DNA from: Pseudothermotoga_B sp051235805
GTDB taxonomy: Bacteria > Thermotogota > Thermotogae > Thermotogales > DSM-5069
Assembly: GCF_051235805.1 (NCBI RefSeq)
Contig: NZ_JBPNXV010000001.1
Coordinates: 1,860,001-1,924,000 of the forward strand
Length of the DNA: 64,000 bases
Reading direction: 5' to 3'
The translations under genes and the position numbers were made by a program. Below are positions 33,024-42,092 of this stretch, piece after piece (within the stretch, counting starts at the first letter, position 1; each line of letters begins with the position of its first letter). The notes beneath the pieces are model-generated. The model was not told the DNA's origin. It saw only the letters and a list, made by a program, of their open reading frames with translations, and did not search any database.

Positions 33024-33935
33024 ATGGATATCGACAGTGTGAAAAGAATAGCGAATGGAATAAGGCGGAGAGTACTTGAGTTCACGATAAGAAACGGAGG
33101 GGGCTATTTATCACAAGCTTGCTCGAGCGCAGAGATCTTTGCCACCCTTTACACTGAATTAATGAACATCGGACCATCATTAGCCCCAAAGATCCCACCC
33201 GCTTTCTGTGGAGTACCTTCAAAGAACAACAAGAGCTACTTTTCTGGATATCTCTATAATGGTCCAAAAGAACCTCATCTTGATAGATTTTTCCTGAGCC
33301 CTGTGCACTATGCACTAGTGTTGTACGCAACCCTTGTTGAAACGGGACGCATGGATGCCGAAGGACTGGAAATGTTCAACAGAGATGGTAGTACCGTCGA
33401 AATGATCGGTGCTGATCATTCCCCTGGTCATGAGCTGATGTCTGGTTCCCTTGGACAGACCTTGTCACAAGTTTTGGGAATTGCGATGGCGAGAAAAAGA
33501 AAAGGTGAGACTGGTAAGAACTGGGTTGTGATGTCCGATGGCGAATTCATGATAGGACAAACTTGGGAAGCCGTCGAGACGTTGTCTTTTTACAAAATCG
33601 ATACGGTGAAGGTGATCATAGACGCAAACGGTCAATCGGCAGATGGGAAGATCGGTACTGTGAATCAAATAGAACCACTGAAGCAAAGATTAGAGTCCTT
33701 TGGAGCAGTCGCTGTTGAGATAAACGGTCATGATATACAACAACTCATCAACGCGGCAAACACTCCACACGAAGGAAAACCCCTCTTCATCATTGCTCGA
33801 ACCAATCCCTGCCAAGAAATCGAAGTATTGAACAAAAGGGCACCTAAGCTTCATTTTGTAAGAATAAACAACGAAGAAGAAAAGAGTGAACTTCAGCGCT
33901 TTCTTCGAGAGAAGTTTGGGGGTGTGAATCTATGA
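33024..33935 (+). CDS. split transketolase, N-terminal (ThDP pyrophosphate) subunit
   Basis: 303 aa, ATG 6 bases after GGAGGTGA. Contains GADHSPGHELMSGSLGQTLSQVLGIA-type substrate and ThDP contacts (GSLGQ), and the diphosphate motif as SDGEFMIGQTWEA ... VIIDANGQ, so the usual GDG is SDG here. With the next gene it forms a transketolase or transketolase-like enzyme transferring or releasing a two-carbon unit from a ketose phosphate. Compared with ordinary split transketolases, the N-terminal 80 residues are unusual (SKNNKSYFSGYLYNGPKEPH). Confidence 0.85.
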   Translation: MDIDSVKRIANGIRRRVLEFTIRNGGGYLSQACSSAEIFATLYTELMNIGPSLAPKIPPAFCGVPSKNNKSYFSGYLYNGPKEPHLDRFFLSPVHYALVLYATLVETGRMDAEGLEMFNRDGSTVEMIGADHSPGHELMSGSLGQTLSQVLGIAMARKRKGETGKNWVVMSDGEFMIGQTWEAVETLSFYKIDTVKVIIDANGQSADGKIGTVNQIEPLKQRLESFGAVAVEINGHDIQQLINAANTPHEGKPLFIIARTNPCQEIEVLNKRAPKLHFVRINNEEEKSELQRFLREKFGGVNL

Positions 33936-34933
33936 GATTAGAAGCAAGAGTTCACGAAAAGAATCTCGTGAAATGGGCGGCAGATAAACCAGAAGTGGTC
34001 GTCTTTTCAGCAGACTTAACCAATTCAACAGAGATAGGGTTGTTCAAAGAGACATATCCCGATAGATTTTACTCCTTTGGGATGACCGAACAGAACATGA
34101 TGAGCGCAGCAGGTGGTATGGCAAGAGAAGGATTCACTCCTTTTGTACACACTTTTGCGGTTTTTATGTACAGAAGAGCCTTAGACCAAATAGAAATGAG
34201 CATAGCGTACCCAAATTTGAAGGTGAGAATATTCGGGTTCCTTCCCGGTATAACCACACCAGGAGGTGCCTCCCACCAAGCGATAAACGATATTGGAATT
34301 CTGAGAACCGTCCCGAATATGACCATACTCGAGACCGGCGATGCAACTGAAGTCGAGAGTGTTTTGGACGTGGCGCAATCAGTCGATGGACCTGTTTATA
34401 TTCGACAGCTGAGGGGACAGATACCAAGACTGTTCAAAGAACCAATGAAGCTTGGCAAGAGCAGAGTCTTGAGCAAAGGAGACGATCTTGTTCTACTGAC
34501 AAGTGGCATCATGACTGAAGAAGCGCTGAAGGTTATACCAGTACTGAAGAAAAAGGGTGTTTCGATAGAACATCTGCACATCTCAACACACAAGCCCTTT
34601 ACCGATGAAAATATACTCAACGCGATTGAAAAGGCAAAGTATGGTGTCATCACGATGGAAAATCACACCGTTATTGGGGGACTTGGCAGTTCAGTTTCAG
34701 AGCTCATGAGCGAGCGAGGCTTGGGTAAGCGACTTGTGAGAATAGGTTTGAAGGATACCTATGCGCATGGCGGCAGTAAAGAGTATCTGATGAAATATTA
34801 CGAAATCGATGCGATGAGTTTGGTAAAAACTATCGAAGACCTCATAGGGCAGAAATTGAATATCACAGAGCAAGATCTCATTGAACCACAGATCGACGAA
34901 ATCGAGCAGTTGGTAAAGTCAGAAGATTTGTGA
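33932..34933 (+). CDS. split transketolase, C-terminal (pyrimidine-binding) subunit
   Basis: 333 aa, overlapping the previous stop (ATGA). Pyrimidine-binding domain with the catalytic Glu in FSFGMTEQNMMSAAGGMA-like FGMTEQN (GIAEQN in most relatives), then PGITTPGGASHQAINDIGIL, and a C-terminal transketolase domain (STHKPFTDENIL, VITMENHTVIGGLGSSVSEL). The pair could act on xylulose-5-phosphate-like or branched ketose phosphates; a split transketolase of this sort is known for apulose-4-phosphate. Confidence 0.85.
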   Translation: MRLEARVHEKNLVKWAADKPEVVVFSADLTNSTEIGLFKETYPDRFYSFGMTEQNMMSAAGGMAREGFTPFVHTFAVFMYRRALDQIEMSIAYPNLKVRIFGFLPGITTPGGASHQAINDIGILRTVPNMTILETGDATEVESVLDVAQSVDGPVYIRQLRGQIPRLFKEPMKLGKSRVLSKGDDLVLLTSGIMTEEALKVIPVLKKKGVSIEHLHISTHKPFTDENILNAIEKAKYGVITMENHTVIGGLGSSVSELMSERGLGKRLVRIGLKDTYAHGGSKEYLMKYYEIDAMSLVKTIEDLIGQKLNITEQDLIEPQIDEIEQLVKSEDL

Positions 34934-34950
34934 TACGGTAGGTGAACTAA

Positions 34951-36099
34951 ATGATAAAGTACGAAACCAAGTACCATTTCAGTCATGAACGATTCAGAGT
35001 TGTGTATCAGATAGCACAAAGTATTGATAGAGCCAAGGAGATTGCCGAGGCAATCTGCGTTGAACAGACTATAGAGTTTCCTGTAGAACTCACCGGAGAG
35101 TCAATCAGAAAAAACGTCTTAGGGAAGATTGAAGAAATCTCTGAAAGTCAAGACTCTACGGTCGTTACAATAAGTTATCCCGTCGAAGTTGTAGGAGAGG
35201 AATCGAGTCAGTTTTTCAACGTAATAATGGGAAACTGTAGTTTGTTCCCAGATTTGAAAATAGTTGATCTGCAACTTTCGATATCTGTGGAGAAAATCTT
35301 CCCAGGACCACGATATGGCATTACAGGATTGAGAAAACTTTTGTCTGTACACGATAGACCATTGCTTGCAACGGCTATTAAACCGATGAGTCTTTCGGCT
35401 GATGAACTCGCCGAAATGGCGTATCGAATAGCGCTTGGGGGCATAGATATCATAAAAGACGACCATGGCCTTGCTGATCAATCTTTTTCCAAATTCGAAG
35501 AAAGAGTTGTGAAGGTGACAAAGGCAGTTCACAGAGCAAACAGAGAGACAGGCTTTCACACGATCTATGCTCCAAATATAACGACCAGTGAAAAGATTAT
35601 GTTAGCACGAGCAGAGTTTGTCGAGAAGATCGGAAGCGGAGCTTTACTTGTGGCACCTGCTCTCTGTGGTTTCAGCAGTCTTGCATCGCTGAGACAAGCT
35701 GTTGAACTCCCCATCCTGAGTCACCCGGCATTCATGGGTGGATATCTATCTGTTATGGACTTCGGTATACTCTTTGGGAGTGTACAGCGCATGTTGGGAT
35801 CAGATGTGGTGATATTCCCGAACTATGGTGGACGTTTTACCTTTTCGCAAGAAGATTGCCGCAAAATAGACCAAGGACTGAAAAAACCTTTTGGTCGTTT
35901 TGAAAAGGCTTTCCCGTCACCCGCCGGAGGGATGAATGTTAGCCTCGCTGGTGATATGATTTCTTTTTATGGGCAAGATGTAGTACTTCTGATAGGAGGC
36001 GCTCTGCACAAGATGAGTTCAGATCTCACAGAAAACGTTAAAGCTTTCAGAAAACAGATTGAAAAGATCTGTCAATCTCCATGTTCGCAAAAAGAATAA
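34951..36099 (+). CDS. RuBisCO-like protein (form IV)
   Basis: 382 aa, shorter than RuBisCO large chain (~470). It has the fold landmarks: AIKPMSLS with Lys144 at the place of RuBisCO K175; GGIDIIKDDHGLADQSF with Lys169 (the carbamylated Lys in RuBisCO) and Asp171, but His172 where RuBisCO has Glu204; HPAFMGG with His258; IFPNYGGRFTFS at 288-299 in place of loop 6, so the CO2-loop Lys334 is absent; PSPAGGM at 322; LIGGALH at 347. It should not fix CO2; RLPs enolise or isomerise ketose phosphates. Sits behind the transketolase genes in the pentose operon. Confidence 0.9.
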   Translation: MIKYETKYHFSHERFRVVYQIAQSIDRAKEIAEAICVEQTIEFPVELTGESIRKNVLGKIEEISESQDSTVVTISYPVEVVGEESSQFFNVIMGNCSLFPDLKIVDLQLSISVEKIFPGPRYGITGLRKLLSVHDRPLLATAIKPMSLSADELAEMAYRIALGGIDIIKDDHGLADQSFSKFEERVVKVTKAVHRANRETGFHTIYAPNITTSEKIMLARAEFVEKIGSGALLVAPALCGFSSLASLRQAVELPILSHPAFMGGYLSVMDFGILFGSVQRMLGSDVVIFPNYGGRFTFSQEDCRKIDQGLKKPFGRFEKAFPSPAGGMNVSLAGDMISFYGQDVVLLIGGALHKMSSDLTENVKAFRKQIEKICQSPCSQKE

Positions 36100-36136
36100 A
36101 CTATGATTGAGTGATCTCTGAAGGAGAGAATCTTCG

Positions 36137-37054
36137 ATGCTCGGTTTTCAAAATTATGAAGATTTACTGACCATAGTCGCTTGGATGTATTACATGGACG
36201 AATACACACAACAAGAAATAGCTGAGGAACTTGGTATAACAAGAACAAAGGTGAGCAGGTTACTCTCTGCAGCCAAAGAGCGCGGAATAGTACAGATTCG
36301 AATAGCGCAATCTCTTCCTGAGTATTATGTTGTTGAAAAAGAACTGAAGAGGCGCTTTAAATTGAAAATAGCCGTCGTGGCGCCAGAGGACAGAGATCTA
36401 CTTGGGCTCTTCGGCGCTGAATCTTTGTTGAGGTTCATAAGTGAACACAAACCTTCAAAGGTTGGACTTGGATGGAGCACAACTGTTAGTTCCATGGCTC
36501 CATATTTGAACAAAAAAAGCATGCAAGTTTCTCACAAATGTTGTGTCTACGATCTGACAGGTAGTTTCGTGGGTCAAAGAAACCCATACAGTATAAGTTG
36601 GATGTTAGCTGAAGCAGTCTGTGCTCAATACGTTCCTTTGGCAGTGCCTGTACTTGTCGAAAATCCTTCGATAAAACAAGAACCTTCTATAAAAAAAGCC
36701 CTAAAAGAGGCTTCCGAGGTCGATATAGCCTTCGTTGGCATGGGATGTATGGGTCAAGAAAGTACGCTTTTGAAGACAAAATTGGTTTCTGAAGAAATGT
36801 TGAGAGAGCTTGAAAAGCAAAACTGTGTTGGAGAAGTTTTGATGAGATTTTTCGACGAACAAGGAAGACCTGTTCAAACCCCTCTTGATGACAGAATAGT
36901 CTCCATAGACTGGAACGCCATTCAGAGGATACCGATATTCGTGGTCATGGCTGCTGGCAGAGAAAAAGTATTACCACTCAAAGCCGCGTTGAAAGGTGGG
37001 TGGGTTTCAGGGTTAATAACAAGTCTTTCCACGGCGAAGAGTCTGCTCGATTGA
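36137..37054 (+). CDS. SorC-family sugar-responsive transcriptional regulator
   Basis: 305 aa. N-terminal helix-turn-helix YTQQEIAEELGITRTKVSRLLSAA (residues about 23-46), then a sugar-phosphate-binding domain with GLGWSTTVSSMAPYL, VYDLTGSFVG, DIAFVGMGCMG and a final AAGREKVLPLKAALKGGWVSGLIT. Effectors in this family are phosphorylated sugars. It ends the operon and presumably controls it through the 27071-27104 operators. The convergent dppC-type gene begins 36 bases beyond; that gap has only a TTGAATTCAA palindrome. Confidence 0.88.
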   Translation: MLGFQNYEDLLTIVAWMYYMDEYTQQEIAEELGITRTKVSRLLSAAKERGIVQIRIAQSLPEYYVVEKELKRRFKLKIAVVAPEDRDLLGLFGAESLLRFISEHKPSKVGLGWSTTVSSMAPYLNKKSMQVSHKCCVYDLTGSFVGQRNPYSISWMLAEAVCAQYVPLAVPVLVENPSIKQEPSIKKALKEASEVDIAFVGMGCMGQESTLLKTKLVSEEMLRELEKQNCVGEVLMRFFDEQGRPVQTPLDDRIVSIDWNAIQRIPIFVVMAAGREKVLPLKAALKGGWVSGLITSLSTAKSLLD

Positions 37055-37090
37055 TCTTGAATTCAACAAGACATATATGATGAACTGCGA

Positions 37091-37918
37091 TCATCTGTTC
37101 TTCGGATCCAAAACATCTCTCAATCCATCACCGAGGATATTGAGAGTGAGTACGACAACGGCTATAACAAGGCCGGGAAAGAGAGCTATCCACGGCGCAC
37201 TCATCAAGAAAGCTGTACCCTGTCCTACAAGCCCACCAAGCGTCGGTTCTGGTGGAGGAACGCTTAAACCTAAGAATCCCAGAGAAGCTTCCGTCAAAAA
37301 CGCAGTAGAAAGATTTGTTGTAAAGGTGACTATCATCACAGACGAAAGATTGAGTAGCACATCGCTGAGCATAATCTTCAAACTACTTTTCCCAATGACC
37401 TTTGACGCTTTTACAAAAAGACTTTCTCTCACCGAAAGAGCTGCACCGCGTACAGTCCTCGCAAAGATGGGGACATAGACCACGCCTATAGCGATTATCA
37501 AATTGAGCAAGCTTGAGCCAAAAAGTGCCACGATGAACAACGCCAATATCAAAGAAGGAAAAGCAAAAAAACCGTCACAGATTCTCATGATGATCAAATC
37601 CCAAAGCCCACCGTAATAACCTGCGATTAGTCCAAGAATCGTTCCAATACTTGAAGCCAGTAGAATTGAACTGAAGGCTATTATGACGCTCTTCTGAAGT
37701 CCATAAAGGCACCTTGAAAATATATCTCTACCAAACTGATCGGTACCAAAGATGTGTTTTAAAGACGGTCCTTCAAGAAATGCATCGTAATCCATCGAAT
37801 AAGGATTGAGAGGGGTAAATCTGCTCGGAAAGACTGCTACAACAACGATTAGTGTTATCAAAACGATCGATATGATATTCAGAGGTCTTCTGAGGAATTT
37901 CTTCAAAGTTCTGTTCAT
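37091..37918 (-). CDS. dipeptide/oligopeptide-type ABC permease (DppC-like)
   Basis: 275 aa with 5-6 transmembrane helices. N-terminal DppC-type region with GTDQFGRDIFSRCLYG, then GIVYVPIFARTVRGAALSVRESLFVKASKVIG (EAA-type loop contacting the ATPase) and GLSVPPPEPTLGGL. Last gene of the minus-strand nagZ-murQ operon. It pairs with the DppB-like gene. No dppD/dppF-type ATPase is in the window, so the importer must borrow ATPases from elsewhere. Confidence 0.92.
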   Translation of the reverse strand: MNRTLKKFLRRPLNIISIVLITLIVVVAVFPSRFTPLNPYSMDYDAFLEGPSLKHIFGTDQFGRDIFSRCLYGLQKSVIIAFSSILLASSIGTILGLIAGYYGGLWDLIIMRICDGFFAFPSLILALFIVALFGSSLLNLIIAIGVVYVPIFARTVRGAALSVRESLFVKASKVIGKSSLKIMLSDVLLNLSSVMIVTFTTNLSTAFLTEASLGFLGLSVPPPEPTLGGLVGQGTAFLMSAPWIALFPGLVIAVVVLTLNILGDGLRDVLDPKNR

Positions 37919-37927
37919 AAAAAAACC

Positions 37928-38881
37928 TCACTTCAGTTCGACACGAGGATCGATCAGCGTGTAGATGAAGTCAACCAGAATATTCAATATCACTATTAAA
38001 ATCGCTATGAACATCACTACAAATTGAATTACCGGGTAATCCCTTTCGTTGACTGCCTGCAAAAGAAGTCTTCCAAGACCTGGCAAGGCAAACATGTTCT
38101 CTATGACAACTGTTCCCGCTAAGAGATAACCAAGTTGAATTCCCGAAAGTGTCACAATTGGTATCAGTGCATTCTTGAGTGCGTGTTTTCCTATCAGTTT
38201 CGAGTAGCTCACGCCTTTTGCCTTTGCAGTTCTTATGTACTCTTGTTGCAGTACATCGAGCATCGACGATCTTGCCATTCTCATGATCTGTGCTGCCAAC
38301 ATGAGCCCAAGGGTTAGAGCTGGTAGAAACATAACCTGAAGGTTTCTCAGAAAATCTTCACCGATGTGCACGTAACCAAAGATATTGAAACCTTTGAAAG
38401 TACCGGAAAAGATCACAATCAAAATCGCCCCCACCCAAAAGGATGGGGACGAAAGTCCTATCAAACCAACGATTCTCACTAAGCCATCGATAAAGGAGTT
38501 CTTCTTGATAGCTGCAACGATACCTAAAGGTATTCCGATCGCACTCGCAAAAACCATCGACAGAATAGACAGTTCAAGTGTTACAGGGAATCGATCGAAG
38601 ATCAAATCTATCACTTTCTTGCCAGTCCTCAAAGATGTACCAAAGTCTAAAGCAAACAGATTCTTCAACCACACACCGAACTGAACTATCAATGGCTTGT
38701 CCAAGCCGTACTGTTTGTAAAGCTGATTTATCTGCTCTTGCGTTAGGTAGTTTTGGGTTCCAAGCATCATATCAACGACATCGCCTGGAACCAGGTGTAT
38801 TGCTATGAATACTACAAAAACTACGAAGAACACAGTCGGCACCGACGTGATAACACGTCTCAGGAGATAGCTAAAACTCAT
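37928..38881 (-). CDS. dipeptide/oligopeptide-type ABC permease (DppB-like)
   Basis: 317 aa. MSFSYLLRRVITSVPTVFFV with the DppB N-terminal helix, LVPGDVVDMMLG, YGLDKPLIVQFGVWL, the EAA loop EYIRTAKAKGVSYSKLIGKHALKNALIP, and VIENMFALPGLGRLLLQAV near the end. Overlaps the binding-protein stop by 4 bases. Imports peptides, here plausibly murein peptides or muropeptides. Confidence 0.94.
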   Translation of the reverse strand: MSFSYLLRRVITSVPTVFFVVFVVFIAIHLVPGDVVDMMLGTQNYLTQEQINQLYKQYGLDKPLIVQFGVWLKNLFALDFGTSLRTGKKVIDLIFDRFPVTLELSILSMVFASAIGIPLGIVAAIKKNSFIDGLVRIVGLIGLSSPSFWVGAILIVIFSGTFKGFNIFGYVHIGEDFLRNLQVMFLPALTLGLMLAAQIMRMARSSMLDVLQQEYIRTAKAKGVSYSKLIGKHALKNALIPIVTLSGIQLGYLLAGTVVIENMFALPGLGRLLLQAVNERDYPVIQFVVMFIAILIVILNILVDFIYTLIDPRVELK

Positions 38882-40377
38882 TTTTTGTACGTCTCCCTCA
38901 GAAAGACAAGACTTTCGTTCGGAAGTAGTTTGAAACCATCGATAGAAGTATTGCTCACAAAGATTTGATTAGCACTGTACAGGAAAATGATAGGAGATTC
39001 TTTGACCAATATTCTTTGAAGTTCGTCGTATACTTCCTTTCTCTTCATGACATCAACGGTGCTTCTACCCAATTCAAGAAGTTCGTCCACTCGCGGGTTA
39101 GAATACAAGAACACATTTGTCGAGCCACCTGTGTGGAAGGTTCTGTAGAATTGGATATCAGGTTCGATGGAACCGCTGTTCATAGAGATGAAGGCATCGA
39201 AATCGCTCTCACGCCACCTCTTTATGAATATGCCCCATTCAACTAAGTTGATCTTCACCTTAACTCCAATCTCTGCGAGCTGAGCCTGAATCACTTCTGC
39301 AACTTTATCGAAGTTGTATCTCTGGGAAGTCACTATTTCAAATTCAAAGCCATTTGGGTAACCCGCTTGTGCTAAGAGCTCCTTTGCCTTTGCGGGGTTG
39401 TACTTGTATTCTTCAAAGTCTTTTGGTTGAAGTGCCCAAGGTTGTACTGCCGGATTCAGTGGACCAGTGACAACTCCTTCAGAGAAAGCAACTACCTTTA
39501 TGATGGCTTCTCTGTTAATGGCATAACTGAGAGCATTTCTGACCTTTGGATCATTCAATGGTTTTCTCGTGGTGTTGATGCCTATCAGATAATAACTGAG
39601 CACTGGTGATCTGTATACCTTGAATTTGCCTTCAGGAAACTGTTTCAAGTTAAGTGGCTCATTGACCTTTGCTATGTCCACATCGCCATTTCTCAGAGCC
39701 GCTACCCTGGAAACTTCCTCGGGCATAAAGACAATTTTGATTTCATCCAGATAAGGCTGATCTTTCACAAAATAGTAGGGGTTCTTTTTCAAAATCATGT
39801 AATTACCCTGCACGTACTCTGCCAAATAGAAGGGACCAGTTCCGTTGGTCTCAAGTTGCGGGTTTTTACCAGATTCGAGGAACTTCTTACTCACTATCGA
39901 GCTGTTCACACCAGCAAAGTTTGGCAGAAGCGCGCTCGCCATAGGTTTTTTCAATTTGAATTCGATCTTGTTACCACCAATTGCCTTGATGGACTCAACA
40001 TCTTGATAATAAGCTGCAGCAGGGGACTTGGTGTCTGGATTCAATATCCTTTCAAAGGTGAAAAGAACGTCTTCAACGGTCAAGGGTGTTCCATCGTGGA
40101 ATTTTACACCTTCTCTGATCTTGAAGACGATCGTGTAAGGATCTACTGCTTGAGCTTCCTCGGCGATGTTTGGTATCAATTTCATGTTCTCACCGTAACG
40201 AAGTAAACCGTCGTAGATATTCTCGAGCACCCTGTGAGATGCAAATGCCGTGACAAGATGTGGATCTAGTCCAACTGGTTCTGTCTCCATGGCGATGATC
40301 AATCTTCCGCCCGACTTCTGCGCAAAGAGCACTGCAACTAAGACCGTAGCCAAAAGAACCACCAAAAACTTTTTCAC
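38878..40377 (-). CDS. family 5 extracellular solute-binding protein (DppA/OppA-like)
   Basis: 499 aa. Signal peptide MKKFLVVLLATVLVAVLFAQ, then a SBP family 5 fold: IAMETEPVGLDPHLV, VVFKIREGVKFHDGTPLTVEDVLFTFERI-type core, NGTGPFYLAEYVQGNYMILKKNPYY, RNALSYAINREAI, LAQAGYPNGFEFEIV. Ligand could be a peptide, a muropeptide or an oligosaccharide: in Thermotogae many such proteins bind sugars. Its genetic linkage to nagZ and murQ favours a cell-wall fragment. Confidence 0.9.
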   Translation of the reverse strand: MKKFLVVLLATVLVAVLFAQKSGGRLIIAMETEPVGLDPHLVTAFASHRVLENIYDGLLRYGENMKLIPNIAEEAQAVDPYTIVFKIREGVKFHDGTPLTVEDVLFTFERILNPDTKSPAAAYYQDVESIKAIGGNKIEFKLKKPMASALLPNFAGVNSSIVSKKFLESGKNPQLETNGTGPFYLAEYVQGNYMILKKNPYYFVKDQPYLDEIKIVFMPEEVSRVAALRNGDVDIAKVNEPLNLKQFPEGKFKVYRSPVLSYYLIGINTTRKPLNDPKVRNALSYAINREAIIKVVAFSEGVVTGPLNPAVQPWALQPKDFEEYKYNPAKAKELLAQAGYPNGFEFEIVTSQRYNFDKVAEVIQAQLAEIGVKVKINLVEWGIFIKRWRESDFDAFISMNSGSIEPDIQFYRTFHTGGSTNVFLYSNPRVDELLELGRSTVDVMKRKEVYDELQRILVKESPIIFLYSANQIFVSNTSIDGFKLLPNESLVFLRETYKK

Positions 40378-40400
40378 AAAAACACCCCCTTTAGGTTTTT

Positions 40401-41150
40401 TTACTTTTCAAAAACACCAGTCGTTTTGAGTTCAATCTTGAATCTGTATTTGTCTCCTCTGTAGATCGATCTGACGAACTCAACGCATTTGTTTTCTGAC
40501 GTGTAAGTGTAACGCTTTCGAAGCAAAGCACAACTTCCAGCAGGAACGTTTAGATGTTTTGCATCTGGCCCTGAGATCTCTGTCACCTCAAGAACTTCAT
40601 AGGCACGTATCAGAGGAAGCTTGAGCTCTGTTCTGAGAAAGTCATATAGCGATTCTTTGGACATGTCTTTTTTGAGAATGTTCAAAAGTTTTACATCCAC
40701 TGCAGTGTTGAGATAAGCACTTTCGATTGCGACAGGATCTTCATTCATGTACCGGATACGTTTCAGCAGGATCACCATTGTACCCTGTTCAACACCAAAG
40801 ACCTCGGCGAGCTCCAAAGGAACCTCAACCAATTTGTTCTCGAGCACAGCAGATTTGACGGAGAATCCTTCTTCCTTAGCCTTGTCTGTGAAGCCTTTGA
40901 GCACATTCATCTGTTCTTCTTCTTTTCTTCCAGTGATGAAAGTTCCCTTACCTTTGGCTCTGCTTATGAAACCTTCAGATCTGAGCTCTTCGAGAGCCCT
41001 TCTAACTGTTAGCCTGCTGACGTTGTAGATTTGCACCAACTCAGATTCTGGTGGTATACGATCCCCAGGTTTGTAAAAACCATCTACGATCTTTTGTTTC
41101 AAATTTCTATAAACACGATAGTAGAGCGGCACCGGGTACTCCTTATCCAT
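40401..41150 (-). CDS. GntR/HutC-family regulator
   Basis: 249 aa. N-terminal winged helix (PLYYRVYRNLKQKIVDGFYK, PGDRIPPESELVQIYNVSRLTVRRALEELRSEGFI) and a C-terminal UTRA effector domain (LKRIRYMNEDPVAIESAYL, EVLEVTEISGPDAKHLNVPAGSCALLRKR). HutC-type regulators often sense sugar phosphates; GlcNAc-6-P or MurNAc-6-P is the natural guess because murQ is the preceding gene. ATG at 41150 chosen (GAGGGG at 6-8 bases) over GTG at 41168. Confidence 0.9.
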   Translation of the reverse strand: MDKEYPVPLYYRVYRNLKQKIVDGFYKPGDRIPPESELVQIYNVSRLTVRRALEELRSEGFISRAKGKGTFITGRKEEEQMNVLKGFTDKAKEEGFSVKSAVLENKLVEVPLELAEVFGVEQGTMVILLKRIRYMNEDPVAIESAYLNTAVDVKLLNILKKDMSKESLYDFLRTELKLPLIRAYEVLEVTEISGPDAKHLNVPAGSCALLRKRYTYTSENKCVEFVRSIYRGDKYRFKIELKTTGVFEK

Positions 41151-41174
41151 CTCTATCCCCTCTTTCACTAAGGA

Positions 41175-42092
41175 TCAAGATCCTTGAAAAGCATCTTCAC
41201 CTACAGATCTTAACGCTTCTCTCAGATTTGGATATTTCTGCATTATCATCTGACACTCTTGAAGACTTTTGCCACTCATGATCATCAGAATAGCCAACTT
41301 CACATTGTAATTAGATTTTACCAAGTACTCTGATGCAACTTCTTTCTTGACTTTCGTGATCTGTGCAACTATGTTGCGTGCCCTTTCTTTCAGTTTTTCG
41401 TTCAACACCATCACATCAACCATGAGATTATCGAAGACCTTTCCCATCTTGACCATCACAGTGGTACTGATCATATTCAAGATCATCTTCTGCGCAGAAC
41501 CAGCCTTCATTCTTGTACTCCCAGCCACAACCTCTGGACCTGTTTCTGCACTCACAACAACATCGGCAAGGGGGGCAAGAGATGGATTTTTCACGTTGCA
41601 GATCAGTGCAGTCTTGCACCCACACTTTCTTGCATATCTGAGGGCACCAGCAACGTACGGAGTTCTCCCACTGGCGGCAATACCAATGACGACATCGTTG
41701 TTTTGCGGATTGTATACCGAGAGATCTTTCATGGCGCCTTCTTCGTCATCTTCAACTCCTTCAACAGACTGGGCAAGTGCATTACTACCACCAGCTATGA
41801 TGGGAATAAAGATACCACTTGCAAGACTGTAGGTCGGTACCAATTCAACTGCATCGATGAAAGCCACTCTTCCACTCGTACCTGCTCCCACATAAAAGAC
41901 TCTTCCACCGCTTTTCAGAGCATCCAAACAAATCTGGACAACTTCGTTGATTTCTTCGAGAACTTCGCGTATCGCCAAGGTTACCACGGCATCTTCTTCG
42001 TTTATGATCTTGAGTATTTCGATCGTGTCTTTCGTGTCCAGGTCCTTTGATTTGAGGTTTGGCATCTCTGTTGGTAGATTCGACAAATTCAT
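41175..42092 (-). CDS. murQ: N-acetylmuramic acid 6-phosphate etherase
   Basis: 305 aa. Splits MurNAc-6-P into GlcNAc-6-P and D-lactate. SIS-domain fold: VFYVGAGTSGRVAFIDAVELVPT (67-89), GGSNALAQSVEGVEDDEEGA with the catalytic-type Glu, VIGIAASGRTPYVAGAL, and the MurQ signature ETGPEVVAGSTRMKAGSAQK. Its stop-start overlaps nagZ (4 bases), so the two are coupled. D-lactate released here could feed the Etf-linked dehydrogenase encoded nearby on the other strand. Confidence 0.96.
   Translation of the reverse strand: MNLSNLPTEMPNLKSKDLDTKDTIEILKIINEEDAVVTLAIREVLEEINEVVQICLDALKSGGRVFYVGAGTSGRVAFIDAVELVPTYSLASGIFIPIIAGGSNALAQSVEGVEDDEEGAMKDLSVYNPQNNDVVIGIAASGRTPYVAGALRYARKCGCKTALICNVKNPSLAPLADVVVSAETGPEVVAGSTRMKAGSAQKMILNMISTTVMVKMGKVFDNLMVDVMVLNEKLKERARNIVAQITKVKKEVASEYLVKSNYNVKLAILMIMSGKSLQECQMIMQKYPNLREALRSVGEDAFQGS

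Noticed and set aside
34951..36099. A true RuBisCO large subunit
   Set aside because: Overall fold landmarks fit, but the metal ligand Glu204 is His and the loop-6 Lys is missing; the chain is about 90 residues short. Called RuBisCO-like.
37055..37090. Bidirectional terminator at TTGAATTCAA
   Set aside because: The palindrome is short and AT-rich, with no adjoining T-tract on either strand.
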